A stretch of DNA of 64,000 bases from assembly GCA_025757985.1 (NCBI GenBank), contig CP107210.1, forward strand, positions 1,736,001-1,800,000. Reading direction: 5' to 3'. The translations under genes and the position numbers were made by a program. The notes under the pieces are model-generated. The model made no database searches and had not been told where the DNA came from. It was given only the letters and a program-made list of their open reading frames with translations. Below are positions 18,764 through 27,837 of this stretch, one piece after another (position 1 is the first letter of the stretch; every line of letters begins with the position of its first letter). The stretch is from Oscillospiraceae bacterium (GTDB lineage: Bacteria > Bacillota > Clostridia > Oscillospirales > Ruminococcaceae).

Positions 18764-19262
18764 GCTGTCTGCGCTGGGCATTAAAAACGCACTGGCCTTA
18801 TCGCTGGCCTACGCCAAGGAAAATCCTAAAGTGAAAGGCAAAACCAGCCTTGACCGTCTGTTGCGGGAGGGCAAGGAACTAAAAATTATTGCCCTGCAAA
18901 GCAAAGACGTGGGACAGTTTAAGGAATTGGCAAAGCAGTACGGCGTCTTGTTCGCGGTCATCAAGGATAAGGCACAGAACGAAAAAGTTGACGTCATGTT
19001 CAAAGCTGAAGATGTCGCCAAACTGAACCGCATCTATGAGCAGTTGGGATATGCCATTCCCAAGGTCACTACGGCAGACCGAAAAAAAGACCCAACCCGC
19101 CGTCAATCCGGCGACAGCTTGTTGACGCGCGGGAAGAATCCTTTGGATATTGATCCACGCCCATCTGTGCGAGCCACAATTATGGCACTGAAAAATGCAG
19201 CGCAGAAGGCAGAACAGGCGCAGGAAAAAGTGCAGGATATTACTGCGAAGGAGGAGCGATAA
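18693..19262 (+). CDS. pcfB: PcfB family conjugation protein (DUF3801)
   Basis: A 189-residue protein of the PcfB/DUF3801 type: GGEAADQMVREALQVTEVAIKL at the start, ALSLAYAKENPK, and a GKTSLDRLLREGKEL block. PcfB of pCF10 is a relaxosome accessory protein that links relaxase and coupling protein. It overlaps the end of the relaxase remnant by 71 bases and is followed at once by an ArdC-like gene and virD4, the usual order. The gene looks intact. Confidence 0.85.
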   Translation: MNNGGEAADQMVREALQVTEVAIKLSALGIKNALALSLAYAKENPKVKGKTSLDRLLREGKELKIIALQSKDVGQFKELAKQYGVLFAVIKDKAQNEKVDVMFKAEDVAKLNRIYEQLGYAIPKVTTADRKKDPTRRQSGDSLLTRGKNPLDIDPRPSVRATIMALKNAAQKAEQAQEKVQDITAKEER

Positions 19263-20087
19263 ATGTACGAACAGCGATTACCCATCGAGGAGTGGAAAGC
19301 CAAAAAGCAAGCCGAACTTAAAGAAACCATTGCGGCGCAAAAATCCGTATTGCAGGAAGTTGTGCAGGATGGCCAGCGCCTTGCCGACTATCTGTACGGC
19401 AGGGGGCGGCTTGGCAGCCATATCACATCCGGCAATGCAGCACTTGTGCTGCAAACCCTGCCGCAAGCGCGGGCCGTATTGACCGCCAAAGACTGGGATA
19501 AATTCGGGCGACGCGTAAACAAAGGGGCAAAAGGCATCCCGCAGCTTGTGCGCGTCAATGGTTATTATAATGTCGGCTCATTTTTCGATGTGTCCATGAC
19601 CTACGGCAATAAGCCGTATCCGATTCCTGAAATCAAGCCGGAGCAGATGGACAAGGCCATCAAGGAACTGGAGCGCCTTTCCCCGGTCAACATCATATTT
19701 CAAAATGAGGGCGTTGTCGGGTACGATGCCGAGCAACACGCGATTGTGTTCCCAACGGCCATGCCGCAGCGTGAAGTGCTGGCACGACTGTCCGCCGAAA
19801 TCGTCATTGCAACCGCAGAGCAGCACACGCCGGGTATCTCCCAAGCGCCCTATCTACAAAAAACGGCTATGGCAGTATCGGTGGAGTTTTGCGGGCGGTT
19901 TTCCCTGCCGATGCCCGATACCGCTGCCGCTGTTTTGGACGGGATGGATACCCACATTCCACCCGGCGAGGAACGCAAAACACTGGAAGAAATTCGGGAA
20001 CTGTCTGTGACTATTGGAGACACTGTGGAAAAGGCACTCGGTTTGCAGCGCGGTCAGAGCGCACCGCAGCGGGATGAGGCCCGCTAA
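19263..20087 (+). CDS. ArdC-like ssDNA-binding protein
   Basis: A 274-residue protein. The N-terminal half resembles the ArdC N-terminal domain, with DWDKFGRRVNKGAKGIPQL around residues 77-95. That pattern also occurs at the start of the giant helicase protein. The C-terminal half looks like the metallopeptidase-type partner domain of ArdC but shows no HExxH, so it is probably inactive as a protease. ArdC proteins protect single-stranded transferred DNA from restriction; that role is inferred. The start codon directly follows the pcfB stop (TAAATG). Confidence 0.65.
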   Translation: MYEQRLPIEEWKAKKQAELKETIAAQKSVLQEVVQDGQRLADYLYGRGRLGSHITSGNAALVLQTLPQARAVLTAKDWDKFGRRVNKGAKGIPQLVRVNGYYNVGSFFDVSMTYGNKPYPIPEIKPEQMDKAIKELERLSPVNIIFQNEGVVGYDAEQHAIVFPTAMPQREVLARLSAEIVIATAEQHTPGISQAPYLQKTAMAVSVEFCGRFSLPMPDTAAAVLDGMDTHIPPGEERKTLEEIRELSVTIGDTVEKALGLQRGQSAPQRDEAR

Positions 20088-20092
20088 ACATC

Positions 20093-21934
20093 ATGCGCCC
20101 GAATAAGGACCGCCGCACAGAAATTATTCTGTACGGGCTGTTGCTGATACCGCTGCTGTTTACTGCCGCAGCGCTGGCACAGGCAACTGAACAGGCACAG
20201 GGGCTGGCAGAAATCACCGCAGTGTTGTCCGAAATTCTGCACACCCCATCCATGCTGCGCTGGTGCGCCAGCACTCCAAAATTCCTGCTGGCGGTGCTGG
20301 TGCTTTATCCATTGGCCGTCTACTGCTATATGCTCGACCAAGCAGATCGCCACCCCGGCGCAGAGCACGGCACGGCCAAGTGGGGCAGCGCCCACAGACT
20401 AAACATCAAGTACCGCAATACCAAAGACACCAAAGAAAATTACATTTTGACCGAGAATGTACGCTTCAGCACCGACAGCCACGCGCATAAACATAATCTC
20501 AACATTATCGTAATCGGCGGATCTGGCAGCGGCAAGACACGCTTTTATGTGAAGCCCAACGCGCTGCAACTGATTGGCTCATATCTATTTCTGGACCCCA
20601 AAGGGGAATTGACGCGCACCCTCGGCAGAATCATGGAAACGAAAGGTATCAGCGTGACAGTGCTTGACCTTGTGCATTTTCAAGGCCATTACAATCCGAT
20701 GGCCTATCTCGAAACCGATGAGGACGCCATCAAGCTGGCGTTCGCCATTGTCAACAACACCAAACCCAAGGATGCCCCCAGCGGCGGTGATAAGTTTTGG
20801 GATGATTCTTCTGTGCTGCTGATCTCCGCACTGATTCTCTATCTCATGTACGAAGCCCCTGCCAGTGAGCAGAATTTTTCCACATTGATGTATATGATTC
20901 TGAATTGCCAAGTCAGCGAAAATGAAATGGTCGAGAACCCCTTGATGATGCTGTTTGGAGAACTGGAGCGCCGCGACCCGCAGCACCCCGCTGTCCTGCA
21001 ATTCAAGTCTTTTATGTTGGGTGCGAAAAAGACGCTGCAATCCATCTTAATTTCGGCAGCGGCAAACATGTACATGTTCAACTCCCGCAAGTTTGCGGAA
21101 ATGACTTCGCGCGATGAAATGTTCCTGCCGCGTATGGGGCTGGAGCAGCGGGCATTATTTATTGTTTTGCCCGACAATGATACAACTTTTAATTTCATTG
21201 CAACGATGCTCTACACGCAGCTTTTTGACCAGCTTTTTCGTTTGGCAGATTCCACGCCGGAATACAACGGTGCGCTGCCGGTTCATGTGCGGCTGATGAT
21301 GGACGAGTTTGCAAATGTTGCCTTGCCCAAGAACTTCAAAAATATCTTGGCAGTGTGCCGCAGCCGAAATATCAGCTGTGACATTGTTTTGCAGAACATT
21401 GCCCAGCTAAAAAGCCTGTTCAAAGACGATTGGGAAGGCATAATCGGAAACTGTGACACCCTGCTTTACCTCGGCGGTAACGAGTACGGTACATACGAGT
21501 ATCTTTCCAAAATTCTCGGCAAGGAAACCGAACGCACCAAAAGCCAAAGCATTGGCAAAGGCAGCCGGGGCAGCAGCAGCGACAGCCTGCAAACGGCGGG
21601 CCGTGAACTGTGTATGCCCGATGAAATCCGCCGTATGCGTGACGATGAGTGCCTGCTGCTGATGCGCAGCGAGGACCCGGTCATCGACAAAAAGTATAAT
21701 CTGCTTCATCACCCGAATGTAAAATATACACCCGATGCAGGAGGTGAGCCTTATGTAATGCCGCCCGACTATATGGGTGACGCCGTCACTATCACAATGG
21801 ACGCTGTTGCCGCAGCGACAGCACCCGAAATCACCGAAGAAATGTACGAACAGCTCGACTCCTTAGAAAAACACCCGGAGGAAAATTATTATGAAAATGA
21901 AGAAAACTTCTCTCAATACGACCAAGGTGACTGA
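20093..21934 (+). CDS. virD4: VirD4/TraG-type coupling protein
   Basis: A 613-residue type IV coupling ATPase. Two N-terminal membrane segments (about residues 11-30 and 62-80) anchor it. Walker A GGSGSGKT lies near residue 141 and Walker B LMMDEFANV near 400. The conserved FLDPKGEL and QNIAQLK stretches are present. It delivers the relaxase-DNA complex to the secretion channel. It begins five bases after the ArdC-like gene, and its end overlaps maff2 by 44 bases. Confidence 0.93.
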   Translation: MRPNKDRRTEIILYGLLLIPLLFTAAALAQATEQAQGLAEITAVLSEILHTPSMLRWCASTPKFLLAVLVLYPLAVYCYMLDQADRHPGAEHGTAKWGSAHRLNIKYRNTKDTKENYILTENVRFSTDSHAHKHNLNIIVIGGSGSGKTRFYVKPNALQLIGSYLFLDPKGELTRTLGRIMETKGISVTVLDLVHFQGHYNPMAYLETDEDAIKLAFAIVNNTKPKDAPSGGDKFWDDSSVLLISALILYLMYEAPASEQNFSTLMYMILNCQVSENEMVENPLMMLFGELERRDPQHPAVLQFKSFMLGAKKTLQSILISAAANMYMFNSRKFAEMTSRDEMFLPRMGLEQRALFIVLPDNDTTFNFIATMLYTQLFDQLFRLADSTPEYNGALPVHVRLMMDEFANVALPKNFKNILAVCRSRNISCDIVLQNIAQLKSLFKDDWEGIIGNCDTLLYLGGNEYGTYEYLSKILGKETERTKSQSIGKGSRGSSSDSLQTAGRELCMPDEIRRMRDDECLLLMRSEDPVIDKKYNLLHHPNVKYTPDAGGEPYVMPPDYMGDAVTITMDAVAAATAPEITEEMYEQLDSLEKHPEENYYENEENFSQYDQGD

Positions 21935-22223
21935 CCGCAAAATCAAGCGCCTTTATCTTGTGGCGGCGACGGTGGTTGCCGCTGCTTTTGTTATGGCCAT
22001 GCCTGCCTTTGCAGATGATCCGCTGACGACCATCAACAATCTGAGCGACTTTGTGTTCAGCGCCATCAAAGCCATCGGCGCAATCCTGCTGGGCTTCGGC
22101 ATCGTGCAAATCGGCCTTGCCCTCAAAGGCCACGATGCCAGCCAGCGGGCGCAAGGTTTTATGACGTTTTTTGGCGGCGTAGTCATTTACTTTGCAAAGG
22201 ATATTCTTGATATGATTCTGTAA
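21891..22223 (+). CDS. Maff2 family (pilin-like, VirB2/TrbC position)
   Basis: A 110-residue protein with a basic N-terminus, a signal-like hydrophobic segment ending FVMAMPAFADD, and two further hydrophobic helices (AIKAIGAILLGFGIVQIGLAL and FFGGVVIYFAKDILDMIL). This is the Maff2 pattern. Size, topology and position between coupling protein and TrbL-like gene suggest the pilin-like VirB2 component of the channel, though this is inference. A CGGAGG site sets the start inside the end of virD4. Confidence 0.8.
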   Translation: MKMKKTSLNTTKVTDRKIKRLYLVAATVVAAAFVMAMPAFADDPLTTINNLSDFVFSAIKAIGAILLGFGIVQIGLALKGHDASQRAQGFMTFFGGVVIYFAKDILDMIL

Positions 22224-22237
22224 GCGATGCCGTCTCG

Positions 22238-22282
22238 TTGACTTTTATGCTAAATAAGCGTATAATGTTTAGCGTGAAAGTC
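22238..22282 (+). promoter_or_regulatory. abiE promoter with inverted-repeat operator
   Basis: TTGACT (22238-22243), 17-base spacer, TATAAT (22261-22266). An inverted repeat with arms 22240-22254 and 22268-22282 (13 of 15 matched) surrounds the -10 box. AbiEi proteins are known to repress their own promoter through inverted repeats, so this is the likely operator. It gives the cassette its own transcription unit inside the conjugation operon. Confidence 0.8.
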
Positions 22283-22304
22283 AATTTAAGAGAAGGTGTG
22301 TGCT

Positions 22305-22898
22305 ATGGATTCTACAACGAAGATTATAGAGTTGGCTTCCCAAAATAATGGCATCGTAACTGCTGCTATGATTTCTTCTGCCGGAATATCACGCGGAAGT
22401 TTGAAATATTTGGCCGATACAGGCCGATTAGATCAGGTCTCCCGTGGGGTATATACCCTGCCGGAAGTTTGGGAGGATGAATTTGTATCCATTCAAGAGC
22501 GATATAAGCGTGGTGTATTTGCATTGGATACCGCATTGTTTCTGCATGATTTGACTGACAGGACACCACACAAGTTTCACATGGCATTTCCCTATGGATA
22601 TAATACATCCAGTCCAAAAGCAGCGGGAATTTTATGCTCTTGCAAGAAAGAGCCTTATTACAGTCTTGGAATCGCGCTGGTTGACACCCCTGCCGGAAAT
22701 ACAGTCCGGGCCTACAATGCAGAAAAAACCCTATGTGAAATTCTAAAGCCCATCAGCCACACGGATATTCAGATCATTACAGATGCATTCAAGCGGTACG
22801 CTGGCCGTAAAGATAAGAACATTCCTTTGCTTTCGGAATATGCTCATCAACTACGCGTAGAAAAGCGGCTGCGTCCTTATTTGGAGGTACTATTATGA
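22305..22898 (+). CDS. abiEi: AbiEi-type antitoxin (type IV TA)
   Basis: A 197-residue antitoxin. The N-terminal winged helix reads IIELASQNNGIVTAAMIS, SRGSLKYLADTGRLDQVSRGVYTLP, the canonical AbiEi_4 opening. The C-terminal domain holds DTALFLHDLTDRTP and the VRAYNAEKTLCEIL motif. In this family the antitoxin represses the operon and blocks toxin activity without stable binding. The ATG at 22305 follows AGAAGG; an earlier GTG is less likely. The stop overlaps the toxin start by ATGA. Confidence 0.9.
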   Translation: MDSTTKIIELASQNNGIVTAAMISSAGISRGSLKYLADTGRLDQVSRGVYTLPEVWEDEFVSIQERYKRGVFALDTALFLHDLTDRTPHKFHMAFPYGYNTSSPKAAGILCSCKKEPYYSLGIALVDTPAGNTVRAYNAEKTLCEILKPISHTDIQIITDAFKRYAGRKDKNIPLLSEYAHQLRVEKRLRPYLEVLL

Positions 22899-23749
22899 AA
22901 AACGCTATGCAGCTGAAAGCTATTATGAAAAAGCTGGCGAAAGAAAACCAGATTTCCGCACAGCTTGTTCTGCAAAATTATATGCTGGAACGATTCTTGG
23001 AGCGGGTATCATTATCCCCGTATCGGGATAATTACATTATCAAAGGTGGCTTTTTAATTTCCTCTATGGTGGGGCTGAACTCCAGAGCGACAATGGATAT
23101 GGATGCAACCATAAAGGGTTATCCAGTTACGCAGGATGCCGTCCAAAAAATGATAGAGCAGATTCTCACCGTTCCTGTTGACGATGACATCACATTTACA
23201 TTCAAAAGCATTGGTGAAATCCGGGAGGGTGATGAATATACTGGATACCGCGTAGCTTTGACAGCCGATTTTCCGCCTATGGCAGTCCCCTTAAAGCTGG
23301 ACATCACTACTGGCGATAAAATCACACCACGCGAAATTCAATATGACTACAAGTTGATGCTGGAAGATCGTCATATTCAAGTTATGGCATACAATTTGGC
23401 CACCATTCTGGCGGAAAAGCTGGAGACTGTAATATCTCGCAGTGACCAGAATACCCGGCCAAGAGATTATTATGATGTCTATATCCTTACCAAACTGCAA
23501 GCAGAAAATATAGACTTTCCCGCTTTAGGGGCGGCACTGATGGCTACAGCCAGTAAGCGAGGCTCTGATTCGATTTTGCAAGATTATAGAGCAATTGTGG
23601 AAGCGGTGCGAAACAGCGAGATTATGCGTAGGCAATGGGATAATTACCGAAAAGATTTCGACTACGCTTCCACCATCAGCTTTGATGAAGTGTGTGATGC
23701 AGTTGCTTCTACAATGGACACCCTAATAACAAACAATTTTTTTAATTAA
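22895..23749 (+). CDS. abiEii: AbiEii-type nucleotidyltransferase toxin
   Basis: A 284-residue nucleotidyltransferase of the AbiEii/MenA group: IIKGGFLISSMVG and RATMDMDATIKG, giving the KGG loop and the D-x-D metal site, plus LATILAEKLETVISR and RPRDYYDVYIL further on. The family inhibits growth by modifying tRNA 3' ends and can abort phage infection. It is translationally coupled to the antitoxin and followed by its own terminator. The pair separates maff2 from the TrbL-like gene, so it appears to be a later insertion into the transfer operon. Confidence 0.9.
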   Translation: MKNAMQLKAIMKKLAKENQISAQLVLQNYMLERFLERVSLSPYRDNYIIKGGFLISSMVGLNSRATMDMDATIKGYPVTQDAVQKMIEQILTVPVDDDITFTFKSIGEIREGDEYTGYRVALTADFPPMAVPLKLDITTGDKITPREIQYDYKLMLEDRHIQVMAYNLATILAEKLETVISRSDQNTRPRDYYDVYILTKLQAENIDFPALGAALMATASKRGSDSILQDYRAIVEAVRNSEIMRRQWDNYRKDFDYASTISFDEVCDAVASTMDTLITNNFFN

Positions 23750-23755
23750 GCTATG

Positions 23756-23790
23756 CAGTCGGCAGACTTTCTGTCGGCTGTTTTCTTTTA
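23756..23790 (+). terminator. Terminator of the abiE cassette
   Basis: CAGTCGGCAGA pairs with TCTGTCGGCTG (two G-U pairs) and is followed by TTTTCTTTT. It overlaps an upstream in-frame ATG of the next gene, which argues that translation of that gene begins downstream of the hairpin. Confidence 0.7.
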
Positions 23791-23809
23791 TCTGAAAGTG
23801 GGTGAAAAC

Positions 23810-24640
23810 TTGAATCAAAACTGGATCGTCGAAAATCTGAACAACGCCTTTTCTACATGGAATGGAAAGCTGGGTGAGTTATGGGGGCTGGTGACAACCG
23901 GCCCCCAAACTTTTAAGGGCGGCGCAGTGTGGAGCGTGATGCAGACACTGCACAATGGTATGGTTGGCATTGGCTATGCACTGGTCGTGCTGTTCTTTGC
24001 TATATCGCTATGCAAAAACACAATGAATTTTCACGAGTTAAAACGCCCCGAAGCTGCTATCCACTACTTTCTCCGCTTTGTGGCGGCAAAGGCACTTGTG
24101 GGATATGGCATGGACATTATGCTGAATGTGTTTTCCATCTGTAACGGCATCGTCACAGATATGGCCGACAGCATGGGCGGTATCTCAGAAGCTATGGTGT
24201 CGCTGCCCGCAGAAATGCAGACCGCTATCGAAAATGTGGGATTTCTCGCCAGCATACCGCTATGGCTCGTAACGATTCTCGGCAGCTTGTTCATTACGGT
24301 GCTTTCCTTTGTAATGATCCTTACCGTGTATGGTCGCTTCTTCCGTTTGTATATGTACACAGCGCTGGCTCCGCTGCCGCTGGCGGCTTTTGCGGGGGAA
24401 AGCACACAATCCGTGGGCATATCGTTTTTGAAAAGTTATGTCGGCGTGTGCTTAGAGGGTGCGGTCATTGTACTGGCCTGCGTGATTTACTCAGCATTTG
24501 TCGGTACGCCGACTGTGACAGGCGGCGAGGCAACCACTATTGTGTGGAGTTATCTTGCAGAAACAGTTTTCAATATGCTCGTATTGGTTGGCCTTATCAA
24601 AGGCTCTGACCGAATTATCCATGAAATGATGGGGTTGTAA
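23810..24640 (+). CDS. TrbL/VirB6-like mating-channel membrane protein
   Basis: A polytopic membrane protein of about 276 residues with at least five hydrophobic segments (for example GIGYALVVLFFAISL, WLVTILGSLFITVLSFVMIL, CLEGAVIVLACVIYSAF). NLNNAFSTWNGKL and RPEAAIHYFLRFVAAKALV match TrbL-like proteins of Tn1549-type elements. I place the start at TTG 23810, just after a GGGTG site and after the abiE terminator. An in-frame ATG at 23753 sits in the terminator, and a GTG at 23798 is also possible. Role: inner-membrane channel core. Confidence 0.78.
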   Translation: MNQNWIVENLNNAFSTWNGKLGELWGLVTTGPQTFKGGAVWSVMQTLHNGMVGIGYALVVLFFAISLCKNTMNFHELKRPEAAIHYFLRFVAAKALVGYGMDIMLNVFSICNGIVTDMADSMGGISEAMVSLPAEMQTAIENVGFLASIPLWLVTILGSLFITVLSFVMILTVYGRFFRLYMYTALAPLPLAAFAGESTQSVGISFLKSYVGVCLEGAVIVLACVIYSAFVGTPTVTGGEATTIVWSYLAETVFNMLVLVGLIKGSDRIIHEMMGL

Positions 24641-24641
24641 T

Positions 24642-24974
24642 ATGCAAATTCCGATAAATAAAGAAATCCGCCATTACCAAGAGGAAATCTTTTTGGGGCT
24701 GAATCTGCGGCAGATGATTTGCTCCGGCGCGGCCATTGCCGTGGCAGTTGCGGTCTATTTGGGGCTGACCCCGCTGTTGGGTCATGAAACGGCGGGCTGG
24801 GTCTGCATTGTGGCCGCTGCGCCGATTGCAGCAGCAGGATTTTTCACTTATGACTGTCTGACCTTTGAAAAATTCCTGCTTGTTGTAATAGACAGCACAG
24901 TTATCAGAAACGATTGGCGGCTATGGAAAACCGACAACAAATATTGCAAAAAGAAAAAAGGTGATAAGCATTGA
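24642..24974 (+). CDS. PrgI family protein
   Basis: A 110-residue PrgI protein: IPINKEIRHYQEEIFLGLNLRQ followed by two membrane segments (AIAVAVAVYLGLTPLL and CIVAAAPIAAAGFFTY) and FEKFLLVVI. PrgI sits next to VirB4 in Gram-positive type IV systems (VirB3-like position). It starts one base after the TrbL-like stop, and its stop overlaps the TTG start of virB4. Confidence 0.88.
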   Translation: MQIPINKEIRHYQEEIFLGLNLRQMICSGAAIAVAVAVYLGLTPLLGHETAGWVCIVAAAPIAAAGFFTYDCLTFEKFLLVVIDSTVIRNDWRLWKTDNKYCKKKKGDKH

Positions 24975-27307
24975 GACTAAGTGAGTACGCATCTACGCGA
25001 AAAACGCGCGGCAGCCATAAAATGCCGCGTTCGGTGCAGCAGAGCATCCCCATCGACAGAATCTATGCAGACGGTGTTTGGCAATCGGAAAATGTGTTCA
25101 GCTTGATGTGGCAAATCAGCGACATCAACTACGCCATGCAGAGTGACGCGGCCAAGCAGAATATTCTAACGCAGCTTGGCACGGTCTACGCGGGCATCCC
25201 CGCTGACTGCTGGATGCAAGTCTGCATCGTCAGCCAGCGCATGGATGAAAAAGCCTTTGCCCGTGATGTGCTGTACCACCGCGAGAACGACGGCTTTGAT
25301 GCCCTCCGCGCCGAGCGTAACCGCCAAATCAAGGCCAACGCCCGCGAAAATGGAAATGTGGTGCAGCATAAATACATCATCGTGTCCACGAACAAACCCG
25401 GCGTAAAAGAGGCCCGCGAACGCTTTGTACAGGTGCAGGGGCATTTGCTGTCTGCATTTTCCGCCTTGGAATGTGCCGTCACGCCGCTGGACAACCGCGC
25501 ACGGCTGGAGGTACTGCACAAGTTTTTCCGCATTTCCGAGGAGGGTCATTTTAACTTCGACTTTGATAATTGCGCCAAACTGGGGCAGGACTTCCGCGAT
25601 TCTATCGCCCCGGACTGCATCCGCTTTTGCAAAAAGCATATTGAAATCGAGGATTTTTATGCCAAGTGCATGACGATCAGCGAGTACCCGCAGCAGCTTG
25701 ATGATAAGTTTATCTCTGCTCTGCTCCAGCAAGTGCCATACATTGTGTTATCAATCGACATTGAGCCGGTGGAAACCGAGGATGCTTTCAAAGAAATTGA
25801 CAATGCGCAGATGAAAACCGATGCCGAGAAAGTCCGTTTCAATAAGAAATCCGTGGAAAATCTGGACTTCACTTCCTCCGTACCGCAGCGGACGCAGGAG
25901 CAGGACCGCATCATTGCCAACATCCGCAAAGAAATGACGGAGAACGACCAGCAGATGTTTTTGAGCCTGCTCACCGTCACTTACTTTGCTGACACACTGG
26001 AAGATCTCGCGCTGGAAACCGATGCACTGAAAACCACGGCGGCAAACTATAACTGCCGATTCACCGAGTTGTATTTTCAGCAGGAACGCGCCTTTAACAC
26101 GGCCATGCCTTACGGCTTGCGCCGCATCGAGAGTGTGCGCACGATGCTGACGAAATCGCTGACAGCACTTGTACCGTTCAATACGCAAGAAATTCTCACT
26201 CCGGGCGGCATCTGTTACGGCAGAAACGCCGTGACAGGCAATCTCATCATCGGGCTGCGCACTAGCCTTGTGAACGGCAATGCAATGGTTGTCGCTACCT
26301 CCGGCGGCGGTAAATCCATGTTTGTTAAGCTGGAAATTTTGATGCTGTATCTGCGGTTTACTAAGGCTAGATTCTATGTCGTAGATCCCGAAAATGAGTA
26401 CGCGCCGCTTGTGCAGGAATTGGGCGGCGAGGTTGTGAATATCTCGGTGGACAGCGCTACGCACTTTAATCCGCTGGACTTCAAATACGATAAGGCAACG
26501 AAAATTCCTCCCCATGTTGCTAAGGCAGAATTTGTATTGAGCCTGTGTGAGCAGATAATGGGCAAGGAGCATATTCTGGCCGGTGATAAAAGTCTGATTG
26601 ACGATGCCCTTGAAAACATCTATAAACCTTTGATGGAATCCAACTATACCGCGCCATGCCCGACCATCAAAGACTTGTGGATGGCACTGAACAATCAACG
26701 CGATAAACGGTCAAAGGAAATCGCGCTTGCATTGCGAATTTTCGCCACCGGCAGTATGCAAGCGTTCGCCCAGCCCACCAACGTGGACATGAGCAACCGC
26801 CTGATCTGCTTCAACATCCAGAGCTTGGGGGAACAGCTAAAGCCAGTTGCTATGCTGTCCATGTTGGAGTACATCAACACCGCCGTTATGAGCAACGAAC
26901 GCAACGACCCCAAGGCCGCCACATGGGTATACTTTGATGAAATCTATCTGCTACTGCGCGATTCTTTGAGCGCCAATTTCCTGTACACAAGCTGGAAACG
27001 TTTTAGGAAGTACAACGCCTACGCCACCGGCATCACGCAGAATGTGCAAGACTGCCTAACCAATGACACAGCCTATGCAATGCTGGCAAACTCCGAATTT
27101 GTAGTTATGCTGCGTCAGACCAAGGACATTGACAGCGTAGTAGAACTGTACGGCTTGTCCGAGCCGCAGCGGAAATATTTGCTGTTGGCCCAACCCGGTG
27201 AGGGAATTATCAAGATGGGCAACAGCCTTATCCCATTCAATAACCCTCAACCGAAAGACACCAAAACATACAAATTACTCACGACCAAACCCGGTGAAAT
27301 GGAGTGA
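24971..27307 (+). CDS. virB4: VirB4/TraE-type conjugation ATPase
   Basis: A 778-residue VirB4 family ATPase. Walker A TSGGGKS lies near residue 442, Walker B WVYFDEIYLLL near 652, and the RxxxxY-type arginine region RFRKYNAYATGITQNVQD follows. The FYVVDPENEY motif after Walker A is family-typical. It begins at TTG, overlapping the PrgI stop (TTGA). It powers assembly and substrate transfer together with the coupling protein. No truncation is visible. Confidence 0.93.
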   Translation: MRLSEYASTRKTRGSHKMPRSVQQSIPIDRIYADGVWQSENVFSLMWQISDINYAMQSDAAKQNILTQLGTVYAGIPADCWMQVCIVSQRMDEKAFARDVLYHRENDGFDALRAERNRQIKANARENGNVVQHKYIIVSTNKPGVKEARERFVQVQGHLLSAFSALECAVTPLDNRARLEVLHKFFRISEEGHFNFDFDNCAKLGQDFRDSIAPDCIRFCKKHIEIEDFYAKCMTISEYPQQLDDKFISALLQQVPYIVLSIDIEPVETEDAFKEIDNAQMKTDAEKVRFNKKSVENLDFTSSVPQRTQEQDRIIANIRKEMTENDQQMFLSLLTVTYFADTLEDLALETDALKTTAANYNCRFTELYFQQERAFNTAMPYGLRRIESVRTMLTKSLTALVPFNTQEILTPGGICYGRNAVTGNLIIGLRTSLVNGNAMVVATSGGGKSMFVKLEILMLYLRFTKARFYVVDPENEYAPLVQELGGEVVNISVDSATHFNPLDFKYDKATKIPPHVAKAEFVLSLCEQIMGKEHILAGDKSLIDDALENIYKPLMESNYTAPCPTIKDLWMALNNQRDKRSKEIALALRIFATGSMQAFAQPTNVDMSNRLICFNIQSLGEQLKPVAMLSMLEYINTAVMSNERNDPKAATWVYFDEIYLLLRDSLSANFLYTSWKRFRKYNAYATGITQNVQDCLTNDTAYAMLANSEFVVMLRQTKDIDSVVELYGLSEPQRKYLLLAQPGEGIIKMGNSLIPFNNPQPKDTKTYKLLTTKPGEME

Positions 27308-27312
27308 ATCCT

Positions 27313-27747
27313 ATGAGTGAAAATGAAATCCGCGTGCTGTATGTGCAGCCCGGTAAATACCCGGAGGAACGCACGATTCCCAACACATTAAGGGCATTGC
27401 AGGAGCTTGTCGGCGGTGATATTGAATGTTGCCGTCCGTGGAGAGATAGCGTTTGCGTTATCTGCAACGACTCCGGGAAGATTGACGGTTTGCCGCCTAA
27501 CCGGCTTTACGGACATACAGATTTTCTTGCAGGTTCTTTTGTGGTCTGCGGCAATGGCGGAGAAGACTTTATCAGTTTGACTGATAGACAGGTTTTCTTA
27601 TATGAAAGGCTGTATCATAACCCTGTTGTCTTTCTCCCTACGCCGCATGGTCTACTGGCAATGAAATGTACCCCGGAGCAGTACGAGCAATTCCAGCGCG
27701 ACGGCAACAAACTAAAGATCAGACCCATCGACCACGGGGAGCGCTAA
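27313..27747 (+). CDS. DUF3846 protein (copy 2)
   Basis: A 144-residue protein with the clear DUF3846 opening VLYVQPGKYPEERTIPNTL, RPWRDSVCVICND, LPPNRL, FLAGSFVVCG. It is much closer to copy 3 (58116-58523) than to copy 1. The ATG at 27313 follows GGAG in the last codons of virB4. Function unknown. Its place just behind virB4 shows that the family travels with transfer genes. Confidence 0.75.
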   Translation: MSENEIRVLYVQPGKYPEERTIPNTLRALQELVGGDIECCRPWRDSVCVICNDSGKIDGLPPNRLYGHTDFLAGSFVVCGNGGEDFISLTDRQVFLYERLYHNPVVFLPTPHGLLAMKCTPEQYEQFQRDGNKLKIRPIDHGER

Positions 27748-27770
27748 CCCCATGATTTTGCACAAACAAA

Positions 27771-27791
27771 AAGCGGGCTGCCGCCCGCCTT
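27771..27791 (+). terminator. Short GC-rich hairpin between genes
   Basis: GCGGGC and GCCCGC pair around a four-base loop; there is no long T-run, so it may be an attenuator rather than a full terminator. Confidence 0.45.
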
Positions 27792-27837
27792 AGAAATAAG
27801 GAAACACGCCTGATATATAAAATAGGAGGATACCACC

